This document shows positions 1 to 10,943 of a stretch of 64,000 nucleotides of DNA, piece after piece (the first letter of the stretch is position 1; every line of letters begins with the position of its first letter). Source of the stretch: Talpa occidentalis (lineage: Eukaryota > Chordata > Mammalia > Eulipotyphla > Talpidae); the NCBI RefSeq assembly GCF_014898055.3, contig NW_023604861.1, forward strand, positions 103,046,083 to 103,110,082, given 5' to 3'. Made by a program: the position numbers and the translations under genes. A model generated the notes under the pieces. It saw only the letters and a program-made list of their open reading frames with translations, searched no databases and was not told the DNA's origin.

Positions 1-828
1 TATTTGTACATGTGTTTGTGAGGGTATTTTCTGAAGAAATTAACATCTGAATTGGAGAAGAAAATCACCCTCCCCAATGAGAATGGACATCGTCCAATTC
101 CTTGAGGGCCCGGATAGAGGAAAATGGTGGAAGCAGGGCTAATTCATTCTCTTTCTGTGAGCTGAGAGATTTATTTTTTGTTTTATTTTATTTTATTTTT
201 TTTAGCTGAGACATTTGACTTGGTCTAACTTCTGACATTAGCAATCCTGGTTTTCAGACTCAGATCTAGACTTAGTACAATCAGCATCCCAATTCTTAGA
301 TTTTCAGAGTTCCACTGAAGATCTGGTTCTCAGCTGCAGAAGGTAGATCATGGGACTTCTCAGTGTTTGTAACCACATGATCCAATTTCCATTACAAGGG
401 AGGAAAATAATTTTCCTTCTACCTTTCTGGATTCTTAAGTGAGGCATCATCTACAATAAAGGACAGGTTAAAAGTAGAAATTTAAATTTCATCTGTATGG
501 GACCTCCAAGGATAAAGAAATCCAAAGGCAACTGGATAGTTGGGGTTTATATGCTTTCCTGAGGTGTCGAGAGGGGGAAATTTCTGGGTTTCAAGGTGGG
601 AGGGAAATCAATTTGCAGAAAGAGAGGAAGAGCAAAAACTTGGTTATGGATTTGAAGGAACTCACAGAGGAATTTGAATAAACAGTTTAAGTTTCCAATT
701 TACTACATTTAACCCATACTCTAGTTATGTCTGATAATAGCTCTTTAGCTGCTATAGGCTACCTATCTAAATTTTTTAGGCAGTCACAAAGAGAAGGAAG
801 GGAAAACTTCTAAGTTTGCTGGTTTTTG
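1..828. other. Unique non-coding DNA
   Basis: No repeat family or exon is recognised. A T-rich low-complexity stretch with TTTTA units lies near 169-204. ORFs here are short and look random. Confidence 0.5.
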
Positions 829-1095
829 TTTTTTTTTTAATTTATTTTTATTTATGTAAGAACTGGGGTACAGGCCTGAGGCACGGGATGGGGAGAGGAT
901 TCACCAGAGACAGAGTGGGGAGCAGAACAGGCAGATGGACGGAAAACGCTGCTGAGGGTAGCAGCAGGCAAGGCAAGAGAGGTCTGCCTGCCATGTGGGT
1001 ATCTCCCTGGCCAGATGGGAATTGAACCCACGATGCAGAGGCTGTGGACAGCTTCACAGTGCTGCACTCAACCCACTGTACCACCAGGGAGGCCC
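829..1095 (-). mobile_element. tRNA-derived SINE, subfamily B
   Basis: Antisense copy of the window's main SINE. On the + strand it starts with a T-rich tail (reverse of A/AAAT) and ends with the complement of the tRNA-like head, CCACCAGGGAGGCCC. The reverse complement carries a Pol III A box (TGGTACAGTGGGTTGAG, degraded) and a B-box-like segment. Its 3' part reads CTGTACCCCAGTTCTTACAT, which groups it with the copies at 4644, 41688 and 55173. Flanks AGTTTGCTGGTTT and AGTTTGTTGTTTC look like an imperfect target duplication. It encodes no protein; the short ORFs over it are shadows. Confidence 0.85.
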
Positions 1096-1442
1096 AGTTT
1101 GTTGTTTCTTAAAAAATAATGAGCCAAAAATAATCCTTATGCCAAAGAGACATATATTTGGGTGGCAAGTTTTGCTCTTCTACATAATAATATGTCATAT
1201 ATGTATATATGTACATATACAAATTTGTACTTTCTTTTTTTTTTTTTTCAAATTTGTACTTTCACCATTAAAGTTTGAGACATTAATGCACCTTGAACCC
1301 TAGGATCAGATCTGTGTGATCTGTCCCCTCTACCTTCTCTCCATTTCAAACTCATTCTTCCACTGTATCTAGATTAAAGATCAAAAACAGAGTTGGGGCA
1401 AATACTCTTCTACATTTGACTATTGCCTGAAGCAACTTGTCC
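1096..1442. other. Unique AT-rich DNA
   Basis: A TA/CA-rich alternating stretch lies at about 1195-1230, followed by a poly-T run near 1232-1248. Nothing else is recognised. Confidence 0.45.
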
Positions 1443-1451
1443 TTAACTCTT

Positions 1452-2022
1452 TTTTTTTTTTAATTAATAAATTTTATTTTTATATTCCCCATACAATTGC
1501 AATCCCCCCATTCTGACCCCAATCCCTCCCCTCCCGCCCCCCACCCCACAAAAAGTGTCTCTGGTTCATAGTTTTTTGTTGATTTTGATTTTCACTTTCT
1601 TATAGTTATTCATTTTCCTGGTCCCTTATTTAAGTTTTCTAGATTCCTGCTATGAGTGAGACCATCCGGTATTTTTCTTTTTCTTTTTGGCTTATTTCAC
1701 TGAGCATGATCCCTTCCAGCACCATCCATGTTGCTGCAAATTGCATGTGTTTATCTTTTTTGAATGCTGAGTAATATTCCATGGTATATATGTACCACAT
1801 CTTCTTGATCCAGTCATCTATTTTTGGGCATTTGGGCTGTTTCCAAAGCTTAGCTATTGTAAATAGTGCTGCTATAAACATAGGGGTGCAGGTGTTCTTT
1901 GGAATTGATGTTTCTGTGTCCTTTGGGTAAATACCTAGGAGTGGAATTGCTGGATCCTGTGGAAGCTCTATGTTTAGTAGGTCCAGAAATCTCCACACAG
2001 CTCTCCATAGTGGTTGGACCAG
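1452..2022 (-). mobile_element. Young L1, 5'-truncated 3' end
   Basis: Antisense L1 tail: poly-T at the left, then a short 3' UTR, then the ORF2 C-terminal end. The minus-strand reading frame 1639-1998 contains typical ORF2 C-terminal peptides such as DPAIPLLGIYP, FIAALFTIAKLWKQPKCP and MEYYSAFKKDK, and ends in SLIAGI-stop. The insertion is flanked by a 9 bp duplication TTAACTCTT (1443-1451 and 2023-2031). It is cut 5' within the last part of ORF2, so it cannot move by itself. It closely resembles the L1 tails at 8187, 17502 and 56840, indicating one young lineage. Confidence 0.93.
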
Positions 2023-2031
2023 TTAACTCTT

Positions 2032-4630
2032 AATTCACACAAAAACAAAGACAGCAAGAAAGGATTCTTCTGTTTTGTTTTTCTTTCTTAATCTAGTTTT
2101 GGTTTGAACAATCAAGTAAATCACTTCGTTGTTGTTATTTCATCATATTATTAGTTAAATTCAAAAATATTTCTCATGATATATGTGTAACATATGTTGT
2201 ATAATAAATTAATTCATAATTAACCCCTCCAATTTTTCCTTTATTGCCTTGTATGTAAAATCACTTTTGAAGCATTAATGCAGCATTAATTATGTTTTTC
2301 ATCTGCTGTAAAGTGCTTACAGCTACCTCACATAACTAAAAATTAAACTATATAGTAATATGTTGCATGATATATTCTTCTTCTAAAAGCTCAGGGACCT
2401 TTACAGAAATCATTTTATTAATCTTCACACATCTCTGAGATGAGATGCTTTGTTTTAATTATCCCTCCTTCTATGTTTGAGAAGGTTGTATGAATGCCAT
2501 TTATCACTGAAGTATACAGGCACTGTTCCAAATATGCTAAAGACTGAAAAACCAACTTTTTCTATCAAACACATTACTGCTGAAATTTTCAGAAGATTCA
2601 TGATGACTGGAAATGAACCACCTTCTGATATGTTCAGGAGTACCAAGCATCACAGGTCTCTGCTCAAAATTATGATACAGTGATTGGTTCTCCAGGAACA
2701 TTGATCAGAATAGTTAGTATAGATTTAAAAAAAAAATCCCCCCTATCTATTTAGATCTGTCTTAGTTTTACACATGTTGGATTAATGTCACTGCCATCTT
2801 TTTGCCCTAATTTTAAATTTAGGCCAAAAGTGCTATAAACACACAAAACTCTTATGGGTCTTGGCTCAGGGGTGGAAAATAGCAAAAAAAAAAAAAGTAT
2901 AAAACTCAATTAGCCCAAATAATAAAGGGATAATCCACTGAGAAGATATTACAGATATATTACATATCTTTTTCCAGTGAGTACACTAAATACTTTAGTA
3001 CACTAAATAAGCACAGATTTCCATCATATTTGCATACTTTCTGTTATCTTTTCAAAGTTAATATCAAAAATGAAGGTCTAATCACAAGTAGAAAATTACC
3101 AGATGGAGAAAGGGAACTGCTTTGGGACTGGTGGAGCAAATGCACAAATTCTGAGAAAATTTAAGTTCTTTATACAATACATTAAACTATGCAGATAATG
3201 AGAACATATGGCATTTCCAAATACACAAGGTGTAAAAGCCTGGAAAATGAAAACTATGCCATGGTTTAACTTTCACAGGTAGGATAAACAAGAAGCACAT
3301 ACTAGAATGAATTGGTTCCTAAGTATTATTAGTAATGTTCACATAAAGGCATACAGAAGTTGTACCTTCTTGTATACAATTAATGCAGTCAATAAAAAGG
3401 TCAGAAACACTAAAATAAAATTCACAGGAAAGGTACGTAGATAAATATATTGATGACCAACATTGTGATCAAGCAGCAAAAAAGAGAGAGAATATACTAG
3501 AGACTCATCTGTTCCCTAAAATAATAGTATTCATTGAATTATATAGGAAATCATTTTAAAAGAGATTTAATGATCACATTTGAAAGAGATTAATTAATGC
3601 TTCACTGGATTTTTCAGTCTTCCTTTTGTTATTATTTTTTTTTTAATTTGTAATCGAGCTCTCGGAGAGGGCAAACAAGAGATATGAATTAATTTCTGGC
3701 ACTTCCTTTGCTCACTAAACTTGCCCATGGAGTGTGTCTTCAAAAAAATTATCTGCTTTCACAGAGTTGGTGATCACACTTCTCACCTATGCTTCTCAGG
3801 AGGAAGCCAACATACCCTGGGCTGGAAGAAGGGGTTTGATGGAAGGAATGAAGCAGAGACAACTAAGCCCCCAGTGGAGAAACCAGTGGAGAAAATGAAT
3901 CCAAACCATCAGAAGTCATCAGTGTGCTGAAAAGTGGTGGTGAGTCCTTGACTGGCATTTGAGCAAGTAATGAAATAATGAAATTTTATAATGTTTTAGT
4001 GGGTTAAGAACCCAAGAGTGGATTCACTGTGTGGTTCTGATGCAATGTCTCTTTTGAGGTTGCAACAAAAAGTGTTGCTTAGGGCTGTACTGGACTCAGG
4101 GGTCAGAAGGTGGAGGATCAACTTCTGAGCTCATTCACATGGAAGCCACAAGTTCACTAATCTGGATGTCCCCACCAGGCTAATAACATGCCATTTGTCT
4201 TCCTTCAGAGTGAGTGGTCCAGGAAAGCACACCCAAGATGTTGCCTAACACAGCATACTATTTTCACTTTTGTTTATTTTGTGTCTGTCAAAGAACTCAG
4301 AGTACATTTCTTTAAACGTCATAGCAATTCTTTGATGTGAGGATAGTTCTTAGAGGTAGGTTACTTAATTGCCAAGTAAAACAGGACTAAATGAGATCAA
4401 ATAGCCTATTAAATTACAGCCAATAAAAAAATAAAACTGAATTTATAGCTTCTCAGTCCGAGTTTTTCCATATTTTGAAATAAGGTGGATGCCTTCCTGT
4501 CAGGTATTTCCAGTCCAATAGGGAAAGTAATATGGCAAAGAAGTTCTTAAATGGTTTGCAACTCAGGAATGAGAGTGAAGAGGTAGACAAAGGATCTAAG
4601 AGTTGGAAGTTGGTTATTTAGAAATCAATT
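2032..4630. other. Unique DNA with faint MIR relics
   Basis: Mostly unassigned sequence. About 2395-2470 and 4290-4425 have the antisense MIR order of phrases (a TTTATTAATCTTCACA-like part, then a GATGAGA-like part), so they may be old MIR pieces. ORFs at 2455-2683 and 3721-3930 overlap no known domain and look random. Confidence 0.4.
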
Positions 4631-4643
4631 TAAGTATATTCTT

Positions 4644-4924
4644 TTTTTTTAAAGATTTATTTATTTATTCATATAAGAGCTGGGATATGGGTGGTAGATT
4701 TGGGGGTGGTGGTGGTGGTCAGGGGATTCACCAGAGACAGAATGGGGAGCAGAACAGGCAGATTGATTGAAATACACTGCTGAGGGGAGCAGTGGGTGAG
4801 ACAGAAGTCTGCTGCTCCATGCAGGTCAGCTCCCTGGCCGGGGATCAAACTAGTGCTGCAGAGGCTCTCCATAGCTTCATTGTACTGAGACTTAACCCCT
4901 TGTGCCACCAGGAAGGTCCCAATA
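4644..4924 (-). mobile_element. tRNA-derived SINE, subfamily B
   Basis: Antisense copy bounded by a perfect 13 bp target duplication TAAGTATATTCTT (4631-4643 and 4925-4937), which fixes the ends. The T-rich tail is on the left and the tRNA-like head, ending CCACCAGGAAGGTCCC, on the right. A GGTGGTGGTGGTGG expansion near 4705 is private to this copy. Confidence 0.93.
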
Positions 4925-5229
4925 TAAGTATATTCTTAGAAATTTCACATAACAGAATGACAATGTCATGATAAATATCACTGATACAATCATACACTGA
5001 GGAATACATAACGGAGAATGAATTATATCAAGATACTTATCAGATGTGAGGGATGATAGCTTTAGTATTTTGTTTTCGAAGTACGCATTTATTGTGTCAT
5101 GTTGATGTTACAGATTTGGAGTAGAACAATGGAGTTCAAATTGCAGTTGGGAACTCACAAGTATCCTATTAATTAAGTTTCCAAATGATGGGTAAATATC
5201 ACTCATCCTGTGGTGTTCTTGTGTAGCAC

Positions 5230-5495
5230 CAAATAATAGTGGTGCTTTAGTAAGGAAAGCTGCCATGATGCTGTGGCATGGGAGTATATCAGCTGGCACT
5301 ACTGACATTTGGGCTCAGATTATTTTTCTCTGTGAGGGGCTGTCCTGTACATTGGAGGATATTCAACAGCCCTGGCTTTTATTCATTGGATCTTAGTAAT
5401 ATCCCATGTGGCAAAGTGAATACTTTTAGACATTACCAAATGCCATGCAGGAGAGAGAGAAGAAAAAATCACTTCTGGTTGAGAATCACTGGTAA
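5230..5495 (+). mobile_element. MER20-like hAT-Charlie DNA transposon relic
   Basis: The order of phrases GGCACTACTGACATTTGGG, GGGGCTGTCCTGTACATTG, ACATTACCAAATGCC and GGTTGAGAATCACTGG is the signature of the short non-autonomous MER20 element. No transposase is expected. The copy is diverged, consistent with an early placental insertion. Ends are approximate. Confidence 0.7.
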
Positions 5496-8170
5496 ACTGA
5501 AAGCCAGATAAAAACTCTGTGTAATGCCCATTCTTATGAGACAATTAGATAAAATGATATTGCTTTGTTGAGAGTGTATTTCTGAATAGTGGGATTATGG
5601 ATGATTTTAATTTTTTTCATGCTCTTCTTTATTTTCTAAATTTCTTACAATAAATACATATTTATTGTATCATCAGAAAATGTACAGTGTCTATTTTTAT
5701 TACAGTTAAATAATAAAATGAAAATTTTACCACCTTGAAAAGTTAACTTTTAAGTATGTAGAGTATTACTAATAGTAAGAAAGCCTTTCCCTTTTGTAAG
5801 CTCAGCTGATCTTTACAAGAGTAGGTATCTTCTCTATTTGAATATTTATTAAATGTTTTGAAGAGGGGAGTAGTTCTATATACCCCTCAGGAGAAAAAGA
5901 TGAGCAAGATCTGAATTCTGGTTTTCTGCCATCAGGTTTTTCTACTGACTTGTAGAATCTTTAGCCATTTGGACCAGCAACTCATTGACTGTACCAGGTA
6001 ACTGAAGTTCTAATGTACTTATTCTTATTAATTTATTATTGTGAACTTGGCAAATAATCTTCTACATTGAGAACACTGTGCTTTTACTTAAGTTTCACTA
6101 TTCTAGCAATAAAAGGAAAGTTATAGGTTAGATAGGAAGAACTCTAAGAGCTGAGGCCATTTATAATTTCAAAAGACTGTAGATAATTCCTTTGGGTCCA
6201 GACCTGAGGCTTACTGATTGGCTGAAGCAATAATGGCATGAGAGAAGAAAATGCCACACATCAGTAATTATATGTGCATATTTGGGATTTAGGCAGCATT
6301 TTATGAAGGGGCAGGCTCTCGTGGGGCCTATAGTTTAGATTTCTTTCCTGTCGCTGAAGTTGATTTTGGATAATATGGCTAAGTGTGGTGTTTCACCACT
6401 GAGCATCCAGAATCACAGGCAGTATGGATCCTTCTGAAGGAGTGGGGGTTCCATCCCCGTGAAACTAATGTCAATTAGTTTCCTGTAGGGAGACTTGTCT
6501 CCTGGAAGAAAGAAGAGGAATCTGGTGCCACACTCAGTGCTCCTTTCCAGTCTGAATTCACATAACCCACTTTCACTTCAGGAGGGACTATGGGGAAGGG
6601 AGGACAAAAGACTAAGACCATTAGGGGCCATTCCCCCTTGTGTAACCTATAAGAATGGGGAAGAAACATTTCCTTACATTCTTTCCAACATTCTTTTTCC
6701 CCCTTCATGAAGATTTATTCAATTATGTAACCCCCCTTGATTTTCTTTCTGAAAGTTTCAAGAGCCATTTTTAGGAGATTCTTCTAAATAGTATTTGGGG
6801 CAGTAGCAACCTGGCACAGTAGCTCTGCAAGATAAATCAGGGTTCTGGAATCCTTTGGTAAGAAATAAAATGATAATCTGTCATTCCTTTAACCTTAATT
6901 GAATTAATAGCTCAATGCAATCAAATTTTAGGTGACTTTAAATGAAATATGAACCTTGAAGACATATTCCTATGGACACCAGATGTCAAATAATGTTAAA
7001 TCATTGGGGAAAATTTTTCATTTTTAATGGAAAATAAATTTATAAGTCAAATAATTTACCTCTATTCTTATCCAGAAAAAAAGTTGGAATATTCTTAAAA
7101 ATAAAAATACGGCATCCCGTTTGTGGAGCTTGAAGCTAAAGGAAAAACTTTTGATTTGGGTTACAGACAATTCCTTTGAACAAAAGAGAACCTTGATGAG
7201 CACACATGCCCTAAACTCAGAAGGATCTGAATTATTAAAACCATGGGCAGATGTAGACCAGATAAAACACACCAGGCTCCAACACTGAAGCAACATGAAC
7301 TCTGCTCTACAGCAGATGATACATCAAACTCTGATTCACTTTTTCAACCCAGAATGTCTCAAATATTTAAACAGGGAATGACTAGGACTGCAATTTGTAC
7401 ATTAACAATTTTGGTCCTTGCTAATTTCAGTCAATTTGGGGGAGTAAATCTTTTTCCAAATCCGTTGAGTAGGAATCTAGGTACGAAAATATTTTCCTTT
7501 TATTGTCACAAATTGCCCCTTCGATTTTATGTAAGATGAACTAAAATGACGAATATGGATTAGTCAAATGGAAACAAACTTCCCATGTAGAAAATGAAAT
7601 TTCCTGAATGCGATTAAATTGTGCAATGTCTTAAATGTTAGGAGAGTTTTACAATTTCCTGAAATAGATCAGTGCATGCAGCATTATTGCCATCCTCTGC
7701 TGCTGCTTTTATGGCAAACTACAAGTAAGAAAGAATATAGAGAAATGCAGTCTCCTCTAAACGTTTTGAAAAATGAATATAAAGAACCCCAAACGGTGAT
7801 TGAAGAAGTAAGAACAAGACTGGCAACACCATAAAAAATTGAAAAAAACCCTGGAATTCTAATAGTGACTCAAGGAATTTGTGTACTGTCATATGAATGA
7901 AATTAAGAAGAGTTGTATAGGATGTGACTGGGAGTCACCACACTGGATTTCTGATCAATACAGCCACCAATATTTTGGTCTATGTGACATTTTGTCTACA
8001 TAATGGGGAACAAAACAGAAGCTTAGAGAGGAAAGGATGAGATTGCTCTATTAGCTTGGACTCCTGGAGATGAGAAGGCTCTGTAGAATAATTTTAATTC
8101 CATTTTTAACATAAAGGTGATAAGTTGATATATCCATCAAGGTTACCACAGAATTTTATGGGAAAAACAT
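5496..8170. other. Unique non-coding DNA
   Basis: No repeat family is recognised. Two unrelated short + strand ORFs (7243-7539, 98 codons; 7619-7834, 71 codons) have no domain, signal peptide or codon bias I can see, and stops separate them. I do not call them genes. Confidence 0.45.
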
Positions 8171-8186
8171 GAGTTACTTTAATTTC

Positions 8187-8714
8187 TTTTTTTTATTAGT
8201 AAATGTCTTTAATTTTTTAATTTTTTTAAAATTTTTATATTCCCCATACAATTGCACCCCCTTTATTTTGACCTCAAATCCTCCTTTCCCCGCCCCCCAT
8301 CCCGTGTGTCTCTGGTTTATAGTTGTTTGCTGATTTTGATTTTTTCTTTCTTATAGTTATTCTTTTTCCTAGTCCCTTATTTAGTTTTTCTAGATTCCTG
8401 CTATGAGTGAGACCATCTGGTATTTTTCTTTTTCTTTCTGGCTTATTTCACTGAGCATGATCCCTTCCAGCTCTATCCATGTTGCTGCAAATTGCATGAG
8501 TTTATCTTTTTTGAATGCTGAGTAATATTCCATGGTGTACATGTACCACATCTTCTTGATCCAGTCATCTATTTTGGGCATTTGGGTTGTTTCCAAAGCT
8601 TAGCTATTGTAAATAGTGCTGCTATAAATATAGGGGTGCAGGTGCTTTTTGGAATTAATATTTCTGTGTCCTTTGGGTAAATACCTAGGAGTGGAATTGC
8701 TGAATCATATGAAT
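8187..8714 (-). mobile_element. Young L1, 5'-truncated 3' end
   Basis: Antisense L1 tail of the same lineage as 1452-2022. The minus-strand frame 8390-8596 encodes the last part of ORF2 (MEYYSAFKKDK, SLIAGI-stop). Possible imperfect target duplications are ACTTTAATTTC at about 8176-8186 and CCTTTAATCTC at about 8715-8725. Between the expected L1 end and the outer poly-T lies a short segment containing ATTAGTAAATGTC that the other copies lack. Confidence 0.9.
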
Positions 8715-8823
8715 TCCTTTAATCTCTACAGCATTGTAATACATGGCAGAGTATCTCATTTGCTCTCTGGCTAACAAAATAGACAGTTGTTTTAAATAAG
8801 TTCAAGACTCTTATCTCTGGGAT

Positions 8824-8828
8824 ATAAC
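8824..8828. repeat. ERV target-site duplication (left)
   Basis: ATAAC directly before the 5' LTR; the same five bases follow the 3' LTR at 14867-14871. Confidence 0.92.
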
Positions 8829-9122
8829 TGTGGAACCAAGCTTAGCCGAGGTTTCGCCATTTTGTATATCCTCCACCTTGATATGTTAGTCCTTGTCCAG
8901 CCACATTCCGGAGATAGTTTCAGCAGTCACAACCCTCACTCCACTTGGTGACGAAAAAGCAGACCACCCCAGCCACCAATGAGGGCAGTCCTGTCCATAA
9001 ATGGGACAGCATCTCTAACCGTCCAATCAGTTTGAAACTGTAACCGCGCGCGCCCGAAATGCCTTTGTAGTAGCCAGTGAGTAATTGTCAGCTTCTTGCA
9101 AAGTTCGCGCCACTCGCGACCC

Positions 9123-9127
9123 TATAA
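9123..9127 (+). promoter_or_regulatory. LTR TATA box (5' LTR)
   Basis: TATAA in the context CCCTATAAGAT, 294 bases into the LTR, with CCAAT boxes about 100 and 145 bases upstream. The same box is at 14696-14700 in the 3' LTR, where it could drive transcription into the right flank. Confidence 0.8.
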
Positions 9128-9208
9128 GATACCCCTGCTTCCTCTATTCGGGGCTCTCGACCTCTGCCGTTGCATCGGTGTGTGTCGAGGGCCCGGTCTC
9201 GAGCCCGT

Positions 9209-9214
9209 AATAAA
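9209..9214 (+). terminator. LTR polyadenylation signal (5' LTR)
   Basis: AATAAA, about 85 bases downstream of the TATA box, in the expected R region. The functional copy for a full-length transcript is the one at 14782-14787 in the 3' LTR. Confidence 0.75.
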
Positions 9215-9295
9215 CTCCCTTTTGCATTTACATCAGCTGTCTTTGGATTCTTGGAGGCTATGCTCGCCGAGTCTGCTGATCTTGGGCACAACATT

Positions 9296-9313
9296 TGGGG
9301 GCTCGTCCGGGAT
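9296..9313 (+). promoter_or_regulatory. Primer-binding site, tRNA-Pro type
   Basis: TGGGGGCTCGTCCGGGAT starts two bases after the LTR. It matches the 18-base tRNA-Pro primer site of murine-leukaemia-type gammaretroviruses. This places the element in class I and is still intact. Confidence 0.93.
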
Positions 9314-9369
9314 CGGCTAGCACAGACCCCAACCACCAAACAGCTGAAGGGAGCCATTAAAGCGCGCAG

Positions 9370-9375
9370 GTGAGT
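9370..9375 (+). promoter_or_regulatory. Candidate major splice donor of the ERV
   Basis: CGCAG|GTGAGT with the intron starting at 9370, 57 bases after the primer-binding site. Position and perfect donor consensus fit a retroviral 5' splice site. It would pair with acceptors such as 10735-10736. Confidence 0.65.
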
Positions 9376-9391
9376 GGTGAGGTTTTAGTCT

Positions 9392-9523
9392 GCAGACCTG
9401 TAGTATTGAGTACCTGTATTTGTATTTTTTGTGCTCAGTACCTGTAGAATTGTTTGCAAACCTGTAGAAGTACTGAGTACCTGTATTTGTATTTTTTTGT
9501 GCTCAGTACCTGTGGAATTGTTT
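9392..9523 (+). repeat. Tandem duplication in the ERV leader
   Basis: Two units, 9392-9455 (64 bp) and 9456-9523 (68 bp), share ACCTGTA, GAGTACCTGTATTTGTATTT, GTGCTCAGTACCTGT and GAATTGTTT. They sit just after the splice donor, where packaging signals lie in gammaretroviruses. A partial third start (GCAAACCTGTAA) follows. Confidence 0.85.
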
Positions 9524-9599
9524 GCAAACCTGTAATTTTGGTAGCCAGACGCTTAAGTGGACGCGCTGGTAGGCGTCTTGGCGTGGACCAGGGGAGACG

Positions 9600-9810
9600 T
9601 CCCCGGACCACCTGAATGGCTATCCCCTGTGGGGCAGCACTGGGGTAGCATTTGTATGGGGCCCGTTTGAAAAATTTGTTTTTTGGTTCGTTTAGTGTGT
9701 TTGTTATTCTTAAAACTTTGGTGTTTGTCTCTACCCAGGGACCTCTGATTGGTTATCCGTACCCCTTGTGGGGCAGCACTGGGGCAGGTTCCCCTTTTGG
9801 GAAAGTTCAA
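9600..9810 (+). repeat. Diverged leader duplication containing GTGGGGCAGCACTGGGG
   Basis: GTGGGGCAGCACTGGGG occurs near 9629-9645 and again near 9769-9785. Each is preceded by GGCTATCC or GGTTATCC-type sequence and followed by a CCCGTTTG or CCCTTTTG stretch. It is likely an old internal duplication of the untranslated leader. Confidence 0.6.
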
Positions 9811-9891
9811 AAAAAAAAAAAAAAACAAAAAAACTAATTTTGTTTTGTTCCTGGTGTTTGTTGTCTTTGTTGCGTTTGTGTGTTCGTAACC

Positions 9892-10002
9892 ATGGGTAGG
9901 GCAATGCCTACTCCACAGTCTTTGGACACAGTCAAGGCAAAAAGTAAAATACTGGGGACTAAAAAGTCACCACAGCTGGCTGGTAAGAAACGCTGCCTCT
10001 GA
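9892..10002 (+). pseudogene. Truncated gag start (matrix N-terminus)
   Basis: ATG in a strong context (AACCATGGG) opens a 36-codon frame starting MGRAMPTPQSL and ending at TGA 10000. Gly-2 would allow N-myristoylation as in retroviral matrix proteins, and the MG....TP.SL pattern is typical of gammaretroviral Gag starts. The rest of matrix and capsid is not recognisable: the frame stops early and AT-rich DNA follows. Gag assembly function is absent. The leader is about 580 bases long and free of other strong starts. Confidence 0.65.
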
Positions 10003-10690
10003 TCTCAACAAGCAGCTGCCTGGACATTTTCTCCAGTGTTGAGATCACTGGTATATCTCTGCTGCCTTCCAGCTGTGGGGAAATTAGTCTGTCCCTTTGT
10101 CCACCTTAAAAAAAAAAAACAAAAAAAAAACTGGAGTTTACTAAATTGTAGTTTCTCAGTGTTTTTGCAAATATTGGTAAAAATAACTGTTTCTTAAAAT
10201 TAGTGCACGTGGCAAAAAAAATTTCAAATAAAAATTAAGAAATCTCTTTATTCTTGCTTTTTGCCTCTGGAAAATTAATGATAAACGGTGCCTATAAAAA
10301 AAAAAAATCCTAAATTTTGAAATTGCGATCTAAAATTGTAGTAAACAAAAGCTAATTCAAAATTTAATAGTTTAGAGCATACATGCCTTAAGGTTTAAGT
10401 GTTAAAAAAAAATTGGTGCTTTGCTTTGTTTAAATATGTTTACTTGTGCTGTACGAAAAAAAAAATAATAATTAACCTGGCCTATGCTAACAAACTTACT
10501 TCTAGGCTTTTATCTAAACTTCTCTTGATAAGATCTTGTTCCAGGAAGACTGATCTACTTGTCTTTTCCCCTCGGAAAAAAACAATATATTCTCCCAGTA
10601 AAGGACTAAACTTCCTTGCAAAATTCAAGGTAACATCTAAAGCCATATGGACAAGTTACTGAAAAAAATGTATATAGTATTAGGTGTCTA
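10003..10690 (+). other. Decayed ERV interior, AT-rich
   Basis: Long A runs (10108-10119, 10121-10130, 10296-10307) and no recognisable capsid motif. An 87-codon frame at 10399-10662 is lysine/leucine-rich and shows no retroviral domain. Confidence 0.5.
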
Positions 10691-10736
10691 TTTTTTTTCC
10701 TTTTCTTTCTTGCTTTTGTCAATCTATCTGTAACAG
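10691..10736 (+). promoter_or_regulatory. Candidate splice acceptor inside the ERV
   Basis: A pyrimidine-rich tract (10691-10720, almost all T/C) is followed by TCTATCTGTAACAG|GG, with the exon starting at 10737. It lies 207 bases upstream of the ATG at 10944. Joined to the donor at 9370 it would give a subgenomic RNA in the style of retroviral env mRNA. Confidence 0.55.
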
Positions 10737-10943
10737 GGTGGTCCCCAGGAAAGGGGGAAATTCCAGGTTTTCCCTGCCCCACCCAAGAGAGGGAGGAAAA
10801 AAACAAGATTAAAAAAAAAAAAAAATCCAGAAGGAGACCTGGAGGAGGCCCATGGAGCCTAGAGACACGTAAAAAAACTGCGCTTGCCTTTTGGTTGTGG
10901 ACTGGGTAACACAGATGTGGGTAAGACCCGTGGGGAGGAGACA

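Larger units (their letters stand above)
8829..9293 (+). repeat. 5' LTR of class I ERV
   Basis: 465 bp beginning TGTGGAACC and ending GGGCACAACA, the usual TG...CA ends. CCAAT boxes lie at 8976-8980 and 9023-9027, a TGACG half-site at 8949-8953, a CpG-rich segment at about 9044-9057, a TATAA box at 9123-9127 and the AATAAA polyadenylation signal at 9209-9214. U3 is thus about 8829-9148, with transcription start expected near 9148-9155. The signals are intact, so it could still act as a promoter. Confidence 0.96.

Noticed and set aside
7243..7834. Two consecutive + strand ORFs that might be a processed pseudogene
   Set aside because: No known protein recognised, no poly-A tail or target duplication found.
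9088..9357. Minus-strand ORFs over both ERV LTRs
   Set aside because: Identical shadows occur in both LTRs and depend on the CpG-rich LTR sequence; no protein signature.
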